In this document: positions 1-8,784 of the stretch, one piece after another
Layout: each line of letters begins with the position of its first letter
Position numbering within the stretch: the first letter of the stretch is position 1
NCBI RefSeq assembly: GCF_026625565.1
Contig: NZ_CP112998.1
Span: 3,288,501-3,352,500 of the forward strand
Direction of reading: 5' to 3'
DNA: 64,000 bases
DNA from: Dyadobacter pollutisoli
GTDB lineage: Bacteria; Bacteroidota; Bacteroidia; Cytophagales; Spirosomataceae
Program-made: the position numbers and the translations under genes
The notes under the pieces: generated by a model
Database searches by the model: none
Told to the model about the DNA's origin: nothing
Seen by the model: the letters and a program-made list of their open reading frames with translations, nothing else

Positions 1-672
1 AGCCGTGTTCAACCATGCTTTGCTCCCATCCGGCAATACAATTTCATACCTTCCGCCCCGTGGTGTTGAAATGGTATTTGACCCATGTTCTACTGCAAGA
101 TCATGCTCTCTAACTGCCTTGTAAACAATGGTTCCATCCTCTGATTTGTTGATTTCGGTTTTACCTTGAACGGCCAGAACTCCCTCCGCGGCCTGATCCA
201 GTGCAATCTGCGACCCGTCTGCCAAGGTCAAGGTAGCCCTGTTACCCGCGGGAGCAATCTGGTTCACGGCGGCGACCTGGTTCTGCCCTACCGGCCTATG
301 GGTCTTCTTCCACATTCCCCACATGAGCCCCAGCCCACCGGCAATAATGCATACTGCCGCAATGTATCGGTACCACAAGGGCCTGCTCTTTTCTCTGCAC
401 TCGTCTACCTCTCCAAAGTTTGAGTCTTCCCCGTTCGCTTTCTGGGAGGCCGGTTCGAGAATGAAAGCCAGCATCTTTGAGCTTTTTTCTGAATCAATGA
501 TTTTCTCCTGCTCGCTCAGCTCACTCCATGCATGATCGATCAACAACAAAAGCTGCCTGTCATCTTTTTCTTCCCTGACGAGTCCCTTTAGCTCCTCAAT
601 TTCACGATCTGTGGCAATGTTGTGGTAGTAGAGTCGGAAAAGTTCCGCCAATCGACTGTGGTGTGTACCCAT
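1..672 (-). CDS. FecR-family anti-sigma factor (3' end outside window)
   Basis: The minus-strand reading frame starts at the ATG at 672 and stays open to the left edge, so the C-terminus is missing. The visible part has a cytoplasmic N-terminal region with the helical anti-sigma layout. One membrane helix lies near residues 108-125 (tryptophan- and glycine-rich, before KKTHRPVG). The periplasmic FecR domain then begins, with the typical segments TLADGSQIALDQA and STPRGGRYEIVLPDGS. FecR proteins hold an ECF sigma factor inactive until a TonB-dependent receptor signals. The ECF gene at 761-1345 lies directly upstream on the same strand, as expected for a sigma/FecR pair. A SusC/SusD pair would be expected beyond the left edge; this is inference. 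Confidence 0.88.
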   Translation of the reverse strand, partial: MGTHHSRLAELFRLYYHNIATDREIEELKGLVREEKDDRQLLLLIDHAWSELSEQEKIIDSEKSSKMLAFILEPASQKANGEDSNFGEVDECREKSRPLWYRYIAAVCIIAGGLGLMWGMWKKTHRPVGQNQVAAVNQIAPAGNRATLTLADGSQIALDQAAEGVLAVQGKTEINKSEDGTIVYKAVREHDLAVEHGSNTISTPRGGRYEIVLPDGSKAWLNTA

Positions 673-760
673 TCTGGAAAATCATTATTTTACTATTTCA
701 GCCTCTCAACTGTATAGACTCAAAATGAATAAAAAAGGGGGTAGGGCGGAATGAAATATT

Positions 761-1345
761 TTAAAAAAAAAGTAATATAATCCAAAGAAAACCACCAAAC
801 AGCTTTCTTTGAAGATATTTTGTGATGGATTTGCTCGCTAATTGCAGATAGGTTTTAACCGTCTCGCGGGAAATATTCAACCGCGAGGCAATTTCATGGT
901 ATTTGAGGTTTTCATGACGGCTTAGCAGATATACCGTACGCTGCTGGTTCGGCAGCTGATCAATGGCTTCGTCTATCCATTGAGGATGCTCGGAAACCTC
1001 GTTGTCGCCTTCTATTTCATCTTCGATCGTAGTCCAGTTGATGTCCAGGATCATAGCCCGTTCCTCGGCAAGTTTTTTCAATGCGCTCAACGCCTGATTC
1101 CTCGACGCTGCACTTAGATAAGAGCGAAAATCGTTTATTTCCAGCAAGCACTCCCTCTTTGACCATATTTTAAGGAAAACGTCCTGGACAACTTCCTCGG
1201 TTAATTCCCTCGACTTGGTAATTCGGAAAATATGTGTTGCTAGTAGCTGATGATATTGATTAAAGAACGAGCGGAACGCTCTCTCATCTCCTCCAACAAT
1301 TTTAAGGATTACTTCTCTCTCATCGTAGACGGTTAGATACGACAT
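761..1345 (-). CDS. ECF-type RNA polymerase sigma factor
   Basis: This 194-residue protein has sigma region 2 at about residues 18-90 (AFRSFFNQYHQLL, then EEVVQDVFLKIW) and region 4 at about 125-180 (DQLPNQQRTVYLLSRHENLKYHEIA followed by a helix-turn-helix). It should direct RNA polymerase to the promoter of a TonB-dependent uptake operon. The FecR gene follows on the same strand 88 bases downstream (1-672), the standard regulator pair of Bacteroidota. The last eleven residues, after the basic RKLFGG, are strongly hydrophobic (FLWIILLFF). Such a tail is unusual for a soluble sigma factor and could touch the membrane or the FecR partner. Family assignment is firm; the regulon is unknown. Confidence 0.9.
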   Translation of the reverse strand: MSYLTVYDEREVILKIVGGDERAFRSFFNQYHQLLATHIFRITKSRELTEEVVQDVFLKIWSKRECLLEINDFRSYLSAASRNQALSALKKLAEERAMILDINWTTIEDEIEGDNEVSEHPQWIDEAIDQLPNQQRTVYLLSRHENLKYHEIASRLNISRETVKTYLQLASKSITKYLQRKLFGGFLWIILLFF

Positions 1346-1519
1346 CAGATGATCCGTTTATACTTTCTTACAATAGTACTTGGTTAATATTTATAATAAA
1401 AATAATTATAGTTCATTTTTACTCCAAACCGGAACATTAAAATAACGATAATGTTCAGCGGTAATGGAACGGCAGCCAGAGGACGCATGGCAAATGGGAA
1501 AGTTTAGCCCGGTACCGCA

Positions 1520-3367
1520 CTAGCCTGAGTGTTCCTGCAAAAGCTTCCTATATCGGTCAAGCACACTTGATTTGGAGATAAAACCTGCGAACTCTCCGTT
1601 GGTTTTAATCACGGGCAGGTTCCACAACGCGGTTTCGTCAAATTTCTTCGCGACATCGACAACTGAATCTGACTCATAAACAACCCTTCCGACTGGTTTC
1701 ATCAGACTTTTTACCTCTAATGATTTATCCAGCTCCCCGCCAAACAGTATTGGTCTTATCCCATCGAGATTGATAATTCCAGTCAGTACAGACTTGTCGT
1801 TTAAAACTGCAATCAGGTTTCGGTGCCCATTCTTCAAAACCTCCATGAGCTCATTCATTGAAGCAGTTTCGCTGATAAGCTGGGTATCCTTGTCGACTAA
1901 ATCCATCGTATGAAGCAACGATAATAAATTTTTATCATGCTCCCTGGTAAAGATCTGCCTTTCCTTGACAAACCTTTCCATTTCCGGTGAGGTTGGAGAA
2001 AACCATTTGGCCATTAAAAAAGCAATGACCGAAACTATCATCAGAGGGATAAAAAGATCATATCCGGAACTGGATTCGGCAATCAGGAAAATAGCAGTCA
2101 AGGGAGCGTAGAGCACACCACTCATTACCCCCGCCATACCAACAAGAATCAGGTTCGTCATAGGCACATCTGCCATGCCAGCCCGCATACAAAGCAGGGC
2201 AAATGCGTAGCCCAACGACCCTCCCGCAAAAAGCGACGGCGCAAAATTGCCGCCATTGCCGCCACTCTGAATGGTGATGGATGTAGCGAAAGCTTTGAGC
2301 AGACAAATTACACCGACAAATAAAATGATAACCCATTCCCGATATCCGATGTATCGGAAAAAGCTATTGCTGATTACTTTCTGAATTTCTCCGTTTGTAA
2401 AGGATTTGATCGTCTCATATCCTTCTCCAAACAAGGGAGGGTACAGCACACAAAGCAAGGACAGTATCGAGCCCCCCAGCATTGCCTTCTGAACCCTTGA
2501 CATTTTTAATGAATGAAAAAATCCTTCTATGTATCTTGCTATCAACAGAAAATACCTGGCATAAAGACCACAAAGAATTCCTAAAAGCAGGTAATAAGGG
2601 AGATTGTGATAGTCAAATGTCCCGCGTGAACGAAAAAGGAAGAGTACCTCTTCCTTGAGCAGTATGCGCGATATCAAACTTCCGCATACCGCAGCTACAA
2701 CAAGCGGAATAAAATCTGAAAAGACAACTCCGGTAAGTAAAATCTCTATGGCGAACATGACACCGGCGATAGGTGCATTAAACGCAGCCGCGATGCCAGC
2801 TGTGGCACCGGCAGCGAGCAACAATGTCCGCTCCTTGTAATCCAGCTTGTAAGTCTGTGCGAAATTGGAACCGATCGCTGCGCCGGTAACAGCGATGGGG
2901 CTTTCTAATCCCGCAGAACCTCCAAAACCCACCGTAATTGCGCTCTGTACGATCTGCGAATACATTTTCACCGGCGATACCTTGCTGGCGTTTTGAGCAA
3001 TTTCGTGCAGGATCACGGGAATTCCCTTTTTATCCTGACCATTAAAAATGTATTTCACAACGATGGTAGTGATGACAATCCCCAAAAACGGAAAAATGAG
3101 GTAGAAGAGTATCTGGTCTTCGAAGTGGACCTTCGCAGTGATCACATAGTGGATATAATGAACCAGCGATTTCAAAATTACCCCGGCAAAGCCAGCGGTG
3201 CTTCCCACCAAAATACCTGAAAGTATCAGAAACTGGCTTCTGGTAAGAAAACTTTTAAGCCAAAAGATAACGATTTCGTAGCTTCTGAATTTACCAATGC
3301 TGTAACGCGTAAAATTGCGCCTGAACTTTAGAAAACTGTAATATTTTTTAATACTGCTATTTCTCAC
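1520..3367 (-). CDS. ClC-family chloride channel/transporter with C-terminal CBS pair
   Basis: This 615-residue membrane protein carries the ClC selectivity-filter motifs. The segment GGSAGLESPIAVTGA matches the GxxGxEGP loop and keeps the gating glutamate. The segment GGNGGNFAPSLFAGGSLG matches the GGxFxPxLxxG loop. The membrane domain fills roughly residues 45-450. Two CBS domains follow (about 475-600), which often bind adenine nucleotides and gate the pore. ClC proteins move chloride or other anions, by channel or Cl-/H+ exchange; fluoride transport is also known in the superfamily. The retained gating glutamate fits an exchanger, but this is inference. The ATG start leaves a rather long basic N-terminus. 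It appears monocistronic. Confidence 0.9.
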   Translation of the reverse strand: MRNSSIKKYYSFLKFRRNFTRYSIGKFRSYEIVIFWLKSFLTRSQFLILSGILVGSTAGFAGVILKSLVHYIHYVITAKVHFEDQILFYLIFPFLGIVITTIVVKYIFNGQDKKGIPVILHEIAQNASKVSPVKMYSQIVQSAITVGFGGSAGLESPIAVTGAAIGSNFAQTYKLDYKERTLLLAAGATAGIAAAFNAPIAGVMFAIEILLTGVVFSDFIPLVVAAVCGSLISRILLKEEVLFLFRSRGTFDYHNLPYYLLLGILCGLYARYFLLIARYIEGFFHSLKMSRVQKAMLGGSILSLLCVLYPPLFGEGYETIKSFTNGEIQKVISNSFFRYIGYREWVIILFVGVICLLKAFATSITIQSGGNGGNFAPSLFAGGSLGYAFALLCMRAGMADVPMTNLILVGMAGVMSGVLYAPLTAIFLIAESSSGYDLFIPLMIVSVIAFLMAKWFSPTSPEMERFVKERQIFTREHDKNLLSLLHTMDLVDKDTQLISETASMNELMEVLKNGHRNLIAVLNDKSVLTGIINLDGIRPILFGGELDKSLEVKSLMKPVGRVVYESDSVVDVAKKFDETALWNLPVIKTNGEFAGFISKSSVLDRYRKLLQEHSG

Positions 3368-3877
3368 ATCCTATTTCTTTGATACTCAAATTAACATATT
3401 TTCGACGTGATAGTCACAGCAAATCTATGTACTTTCTAATTTGAGTTTCACTCGACGGCAATTTTTTAAGCGGATCCGCTATAATATTTACCTCGACGAT
3501 ACAGGCTGCGTCATTCAACATTAGCCTGTATGCGATGTAGAATCGTGATTTGCGCTGCAAGCGTCCACCAACAAGGGGAAGAAATCCTGTCGGGATGACA
3601 AATGAAAGCTACCCGGGCATCTCATAGTCATTATCACGGTTAAGCCGCCAAAATTTGGATCTTAAAGTTTAAGTTCCGTGAAAAAATTAGGTAAGGACAG
3701 CTTTATGCGTTTTTCAAACCGGGATCAGCCGCTTTATTATTTCATCCTTTGATCGGGCCTGCTGATCTTTATTCTCAACAGTACCGCCACATGGCAACAG
3801 GCTTAGCAAAAAAATAATGGAATAAGCTAGCCTTAGTTGAATTGATATCGGAAAGCTTCCTTAGACTATGAATCGGA
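3368..3877. other. Intergenic region with one possible gene remnant
   Basis: About 510 bases between the ClC gene and the OmpA-family gene, both on the minus strand. It holds an open minus-strand stretch at 3414-3608 described separately. The rest (3612-3877) shows no convincing gene, terminator or promoter to me. Confidence 0.5.
3414..3608 (-). pseudogene. Possible gene remnant, C-terminal fragment
   Basis: A minus-strand frame open for 64 codons and ending in TGA at 3414-3416 reads like natural protein (for example RFYIAYRLMLNDAACIVEV and LPSSETQIRKYIDLL). It has no start codon near its beginning and is preceded in frame by a stop at 3609-3611. I do not recognise the family. It could be the decayed tail of a lost gene or chance coding-like sequence. 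It ends 47 bases before the ClC start. Confidence 0.25.
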
Positions 3878-5221
3878 TCACAACTTTGTGAACTCGACCC
3901 GTCTGTTGTTCGCCTTGCCAGTCGGCGTATCGTTTGAATCCGATGGCTCGTTTTCTCCTTTTCCATCGGTCAACATTCTTGACGGATCGATTTTAAACTC
4001 TCCCGACAACATGCTTTTCACAGCTGCCGCTCTTTTCTGAGATAAAATAAGATTGGCCTGATTTTCTCCATCGCTGTCGGTATGCCCCACAATCTTAATC
4101 TTAACTGTCGGATTTTCAGCCAAAACGCCTGCAATATCTTTCAGCACTCCATACGACGACGGTTGAATAACATCGGAATTTGTGTTGAATAAAATCCCTC
4201 GGGTTATCAACTTTCCAGCAGTAATTAATTTGCTCCTGGTATCTGCTGACCCAATGGCATAGCGAATGTCAGAAACCATAAACTCATCCCTGTTCTCATT
4301 TTCGGAGAAGTTGAGATATTTGCCCCCGAATTTAAAAACATTATATTTTAGTTTTGAATCGAAAGCCTGTGGGATGTCGACAATTTTATTTTGATTGGCG
4401 TAAATCCTAAGCCTACTTTTTTGTCGCCAGATCGAAATCCTCACTCTAACCGGCTCTAAATGTTCGACGTCCTCGGAGGCAAAATCTTTTACCGAAAAGC
4501 CTTCATTCTTATTGACAACTTCCCCATTTTCAACCACATAAAAGCTGGTAGAAGTGTTGCTGGCTAACCACTTGAACTGAAAGTAATTACTGGTGTACTC
4601 TTCGGACAAATCTTTTTTAGGACTTGCGGAAGACGCGATCTGGAACTGATATTCTAAAATGTTCGAGCTTCGGTAGCGGGTAAACACGTCAAATTCAATT
4701 GTAAAATTTTCCGGCATATCTTTGATAAATTCTGGCTGAAAAAAGCCATCCTTGCTCATAAACAACCATTTGACAGGGCTATCACCCAGCGTTATCACTT
4801 CAGCCGATGAATTAGTATTCCACCCCACGGGGAAATCACCAATATTGGTATTCGAGAAATCTTCTGCCGCGATCACCTTCTCACCTGGAACAAAATCAAA
4901 CTTTGAGTAGTAGGAAAGTGCAGATGCAGCCGTTTTCGATGCAGCGGTTTCCTTCCCTGCTCCTGAATCAGTTTGTTTTGGGGTATCTTCCTTACTTTCC
5001 GACACCTCCTCCTGTCCCTGCTTTTCCTTTTTATTTTTCTTTTTGAAAAGACTGCCGATTCCTTCCTCCACTTTGTCAAATCCCTTATCTATTGACTGGT
5101 CAATGCGGTTGTTGGCCCGGTCGGTTGCCTTTCGTTCAGCTGTTCTCTTCGGATCAATAATTTGCGCATTGGCTGGGCCGGCTACTAAACACAGCGCTAG
5201 GAAAATTTGAGTTTTATTCAT
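3878..5221 (-). CDS. OmpA-family outer-membrane/peptidoglycan-binding protein
   Basis: The start is placed at the ATG at 5221 because it gives a clean signal peptide (MNKTQIFLALCLVAGPANAQ) and a 447-residue protein; the frame is open further upstream without an obvious signal. After the signal comes a charged Lys/Glu-rich region (about 30-110), likely disordered. A middle domain follows (about 115-320) with a beta-rich pattern similar to concanavalin-like sandwich domains. The C-terminus is an OmpA domain (about 330-447) with VGHTDSDG, NLILSQKRAAAV and NNRRVEF, the residues that bind diaminopimelate in peptidoglycan. It probably links outer membrane or periplasm to the cell wall. The protein has no N-terminal beta-barrel, so it is not a classical OmpA porin. 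Confidence 0.85.
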   Translation of the reverse strand: MNKTQIFLALCLVAGPANAQIIDPKRTAERKATDRANNRIDQSIDKGFDKVEEGIGSLFKKKNKKEKQGQEEVSESKEDTPKQTDSGAGKETAASKTAASALSYYSKFDFVPGEKVIAAEDFSNTNIGDFPVGWNTNSSAEVITLGDSPVKWLFMSKDGFFQPEFIKDMPENFTIEFDVFTRYRSSNILEYQFQIASSASPKKDLSEEYTSNYFQFKWLASNTSTSFYVVENGEVVNKNEGFSVKDFASEDVEHLEPVRVRISIWRQKSRLRIYANQNKIVDIPQAFDSKLKYNVFKFGGKYLNFSENENRDEFMVSDIRYAIGSADTRSKLITAGKLITRGILFNTNSDVIQPSSYGVLKDIAGVLAENPTVKIKIVGHTDSDGENQANLILSQKRAAAVKSMLSGEFKIDPSRMLTDGKGENEPSDSNDTPTGKANNRRVEFTKL

Positions 5222-5373
5222 AACATTTAAAGAAATTGGATGAATATTCAAATATTCCCTTCCTGATAATGATATAAAATACACACTGAGCAGTTGACCC
5301 GTTTGACAGAGCAATCAACCTAATTGACCCATAACAGGAACCGGTCGCAGGTCAATATATGCAGTGTACTAAT

Positions 5374-5385
5374 TCGCACGTGCGA
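5374..5385. promoter_or_regulatory. 12-bp perfect palindrome upstream of histidine kinase gene
   Basis: The sequence TCGCACGTGCGA is a perfect palindrome about 50 bases before the kinase start at 5434. It lies between divergent genes (OmpA family to the left, kinase to the right), where an operator would be expected. A TAGATTTG at 5423-5430 resembles a Bacteroidota -7 element but has no TTTG at the right distance. The role is inferred from position only. Confidence 0.3.
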
Positions 5386-5433
5386 TCCGCTAAATGTAGG
5401 CTGTTATCGTTTTGTGCGTCACTAGATTTGTAA

Positions 5434-7494
5434 ATGACAAGCCTCCAGTGTATGAAATCCCGACTGATCCTGCTTCTGATCGTGCTCTGCCCCTCAGCGG
5501 CCATTTTCGCACAAGACACCGTTTTCCTAAGCCGGATCAAAGATCGTGAACGGCTCTGGGTAACAGGCAATGTCTATTTCACAAACAATCCGGCAGCTCA
5601 TTTTTCGAAGATTTCCCGCTCAGAAAAATGGGGGTTAATCGATAGTCTTTCAGCCACTCCACCAAGTGGCTACATCTGGTTGAAAACAACAGTTTATAAT
5701 GAACAGGATTCTGATGTCTTCCTTGATCTTGATTTCAGGGCTGCGGACAGTATTATCGTGTTTGCAAATAATGCTGATACGACCTTTAGTCTGGGAACCG
5801 GGCCGTATACCGATGTTCGCAGTTGGCACTATCCAGAAGAACCTGGGCTGGTGCCCATCTATCTGAAAAGTCGTCAGGCATTAAGCCTTCATATCCGGCT
5901 GTGGAGTGATACCGGAAGACCTTTTTCTATGACCGACATATACGCCCAAACGCGGGAGCGAAGCTTGCGCACCTCCGTTGAGGGGTATCGTAATTTCGTA
6001 GACAGAATTGAGTTCAATGGTTTTTTTCTGGGAGCAGTCACATTTGCAATGCTGTTCTTTCTCTTTATTTTTATCAAGGTGCGCCAAAAGGTGTTCCTGC
6101 TATACGGACTTTACCTTTTAGGAGCCGGGCTTTATTCCATTGTTGTCAAAACACTTCCTTACTCCTTTATAGCACGGATTGCCTATTTGAACTATCCGCT
6201 GACCTATAAGCTGGGTGAGCCTGTCCAGTACCTTTTCTTTGCAGCTTATGTCGCTTTCGGAAAATCGCTGCTGGACATGAATGAACGTTACGGCTGGCTA
6301 AACAGGCTGACAAAATGTTTCATTGCCTTGCTGGTTTCTGCCGGGATGTTGCTATTGACCTATAACTTTTATGACTTCGATTATCCTCTTCAGCAAAAAG
6401 CATTCGTCTTTTCCCGAATTGCGATTCTCCCCTTTTCATTACTTTTATTGATCTGGATCATTCTTCAAGTCCGAAGCCCCGTCAAATGGTTCTTTATTGC
6501 AGGAAGCTCATTCTTCTTTGCCGGTAGTCTCTTTGCCGTCGTAGTTGATCCCAAAAGCAGGCACCTTTTTTTTGGCGAGGTAAACTTTAACCCAATAGTT
6601 TCCTTTAAAACAGGTATTTTACTGGAAAGCCTTTGCTTCGCGCTGGCACTTGGGTACAAATTACGGCTGGCTCAAAATGAAAAAGATAAAGCTTCCAACG
6701 CCTATATTGAGCAGCTTGAGCTGAATAAAAAAATGGCGGCATCCGAAACGGAACGGCTTGAAGCAATGGTCGCAGAAAGGACTGAAGTAGTCATTGAAAA
6801 AACCCGGCTGATTGAGGAGCAAAAACAAATCCAGCTGCAATCGACTTTTGAGCGCCAACTTTCGGAAATGGAAATGAGCCTGCTGAGGAGCCAGATGAAC
6901 CCGCATTTTATTTTCAACAGCCTGAATTCTATTCGTTACCAGATTCTGAAAAAAGATTATGACAGCGCGGCGACTTATCTGACCCGGTTTTCAAAATTAC
7001 TTCGCTACATTCTCCAGAACTCCCGTGAGCACGTTATTAGCCTGGCCGACGAAATCGAAACAAACAGGCTTTATGTTCAATTAGAAAGTCTGCGATTCGA
7101 CCAGGGCCTCGAATTTAACCTGGATATTTCCAGAGAAATCGATATATCCGAAATTATGGTACCGCCAATGCTTCTGCAGCCTTACATTGAAAATGCAGTG
7201 AAACATGGCTTGGTACCCAGTTCAAGAGAGTCAAAAAAACTGACAATTACCGTCAGACCTTATGGTGAGGGTTTTATATTTATAGTTGAAGACAATGGTA
7301 TAGGTCGAAAAGCATCGAGCAAACGTACCTTGCTGGATGATAAACAAAGTCTTGGAATGAGAATCGCCGGTGAAAGAATTGAATTGTTTAACTTTAATTT
7401 TCAACCCAAAATACAGGTAAACATTCTGGACCTTTTCGAAGGGCCCATCCCATTTGGAACTCGGGTTACATTTACCTATCAACATAACTTATGA
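5434..7494 (+). CDS. 7TM-DISM sensor histidine kinase, LytS/YehU-type
   Basis: The protein has 686 residues. A signal peptide ends near residue 26 (AAIFAQD); the ATG seven codons later (5452) is an equally good start. Residues of about 45-180 form a periplasmic DISM sensor domain, followed by seven membrane helices at about 190-405. A coiled coil (about 410-480) leads to the His_kinase domain with the phospho-acceptor His491 in QMNPHFIFNSLNSIRY. The HATPase domain has the N-box YIENAVKHG and G-box VEDNGIGRKA. This architecture is typical of Bacteroidota sensors paired with LytTR regulators. The next gene overlaps it by four bases (ATGA), so they form a two-component pair. The ligand is unknown; DISM domains are thought to bind small molecules, often carbohydrates. 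Confidence 0.92.
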   Translation: MTSLQCMKSRLILLLIVLCPSAAIFAQDTVFLSRIKDRERLWVTGNVYFTNNPAAHFSKISRSEKWGLIDSLSATPPSGYIWLKTTVYNEQDSDVFLDLDFRAADSIIVFANNADTTFSLGTGPYTDVRSWHYPEEPGLVPIYLKSRQALSLHIRLWSDTGRPFSMTDIYAQTRERSLRTSVEGYRNFVDRIEFNGFFLGAVTFAMLFFLFIFIKVRQKVFLLYGLYLLGAGLYSIVVKTLPYSFIARIAYLNYPLTYKLGEPVQYLFFAAYVAFGKSLLDMNERYGWLNRLTKCFIALLVSAGMLLLTYNFYDFDYPLQQKAFVFSRIAILPFSLLLLIWIILQVRSPVKWFFIAGSSFFFAGSLFAVVVDPKSRHLFFGEVNFNPIVSFKTGILLESLCFALALGYKLRLAQNEKDKASNAYIEQLELNKKMAASETERLEAMVAERTEVVIEKTRLIEEQKQIQLQSTFERQLSEMEMSLLRSQMNPHFIFNSLNSIRYQILKKDYDSAATYLTRFSKLLRYILQNSREHVISLADEIETNRLYVQLESLRFDQGLEFNLDISREIDISEIMVPPMLLQPYIENAVKHGLVPSSRESKKLTITVRPYGEGFIFIVEDNGIGRKASSKRTLLDDKQSLGMRIAGERIELFNFNFQPKIQVNILDLFEGPIPFGTRVTFTYQHNL

Positions 7495-8252
7495 CCTATT
7501 CTTCGGTATTAATAGATGACGAAATCCATTGCACAGAAAGTTTACAGCTTCTTCTGGAGGTAGCTTCACCGCAAATTAAGGTAGTCGCAAAATTCAATGA
7601 CGGTGCCGCCGCCCTCGAATACCTTAGAAAGCATCGGGTAGACCTTGTTTTCCTTGATATTGAAATGCCCGAAATAAGCGGATTTGAGATCTTGAATAGA
7701 CTGGAACAGCTTTTGTTTGATGTGATTTTTGTCACTGCGTACGACCAGTATGCGATCAAAGCTTTTACTTACAGTGCCATCAGCTACTTGCTCAAACCCG
7801 TCGATGCAGATGATTTAAAAGAAACCTTACACCGCTGGCAACAAAAGAAAAACAAAGTCCTTGCCCAAGACCAACTCGGCCTGATGCATGACCTGATGAC
7901 CAGCATCACCAAGCCTAAAACCAAAGTGGCCCTCCCCACATCCGATGGCCTGGAATTCCTGGAAATACAGTACATTGTTCGATGTGAAAGCGAAAGCAAC
8001 TACACCCGACTGTTTTGCAAGGATAAAAGCAAGCATTTGATATGCCGGACATTGAAAGAAGTGGAAAAAGTCCTGCACGAAAATGGTTTCATACGGGTTC
8101 ACCACTCCCATCTTGTCAATCCCCGTTTCATTAAAAAATTCCTCCGCCACGACGGCGGATTTATTGTCATGGAAGATGGAACACAGATTTCTGTCTCGAG
8201 AACCAAGAAGGACCGATTATTCGACTTGTTCAATAATGTGGAACGCTTGTAA
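7491..8252 (+). CDS. LytTR-family response regulator
   Basis: This 253-residue protein has an N-terminal receiver domain (about 1-120) with acidic residues DDE at 9-11, the phospho-acceptor Asp56 in VFLDIEMP, and the conserved Lys of YLLKPVD. The C-terminal LytTR DNA-binding domain (about 148-250) shows the usual VRCESESNYTRLF and FIRVHHSHLVNPRFI segments. It starts inside the kinase stop codon (ATGA overlap), so both are co-translated and it is the kinase's output. LytTR regulators bind paired direct repeats; I could not identify a site with confidence. The DUF305 gene follows 70 bases downstream on the same strand and may be in the same transcript. Confidence 0.93.
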   Translation: MTYSSVLIDDEIHCTESLQLLLEVASPQIKVVAKFNDGAAALEYLRKHRVDLVFLDIEMPEISGFEILNRLEQLLFDVIFVTAYDQYAIKAFTYSAISYLLKPVDADDLKETLHRWQQKKNKVLAQDQLGLMHDLMTSITKPKTKVALPTSDGLEFLEIQYIVRCESESNYTRLFCKDKSKHLICRTLKEVEKVLHENGFIRVHHSHLVNPRFIKKFLRHDGGFIVMEDGTQISVSRTKKDRLFDLFNNVERL

Positions 8253-8322
8253 AATTTCCTCCAAATCTTGTTTGGATTGGCACCATTGTTTTGCAAATGC
8301 GGGCTTACGTAATACCGGCAAT

Positions 8323-8784
8323 ATGGAAAACAACAACTATCCTAAATTTTTTACCATGCTCGCGGTTTCATTCGTGATCATGTATGCGGTGATGTTCCTC
8401 AATGTAGATAACGCCGACCACATTTATCTAAGCCTTACCCGCTTTTATATGACCCTGCTGATGGTTTCGCCTATGGCGCTTACTATGCTGCTTTTTATGC
8501 AAAAGATGTATGACAGCAAGAAACGCAATACCTTTATTTACATCGGCAGCATCATTGTTTTCATCCTGGCATTGACTTTTTTAAGAAATCAGGTTCCAAT
8601 TAGTGACCGGCAATACATGAAGGCTATGATCCCGCACCACTCCTCAGCCATCATGACCAGCCAGGCGGCAGACATTAAAGACCCCGAGGTAAGAAAACTT
8701 GCGGACGGCATCATCAAGTCGCAGAAAGAAGAAATTGCCCGGATGAAAGCCATTTTAGATCGTATGGAAAGAGAAAACCGTTAA
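8323..8784 (+). CDS. Membrane-anchored DUF305 protein
   Basis: The start is taken at the ATG at 8323, giving 153 residues; the open frame extends further upstream but overlaps the LytTR gene and lacks homology-like sequence. Three hydrophobic helices fill about residues 8-100. A short DUF305 region follows with the family's MIPHHSSAIMTSQ motif (His-His pair) and an amphipathic helix to the end. DUF305 proteins are ferritin-like helical proteins often found near copper and other metal genes; the His/Met-rich segment suggests metal binding, which is inference. The stop overlaps the stop of the convergent antiporter gene by a few bases (8781-8784). Confidence 0.8.
   Translation: MENNNYPKFFTMLAVSFVIMYAVMFLNVDNADHIYLSLTRFYMTLLMVSPMALTMLLFMQKMYDSKKRNTFIYIGSIIVFILALTFLRNQVPISDRQYMKAMIPHHSSAIMTSQAADIKDPEVRKLADGIIKSQKEEIARMKAILDRMERENR

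Noticed and set aside
8083..8322. 80-residue N-terminal extension of the DUF305 protein
   Set aside because: It overlaps the LytTR gene in another frame; the ATG at 8323 gives a normal membrane protein start.
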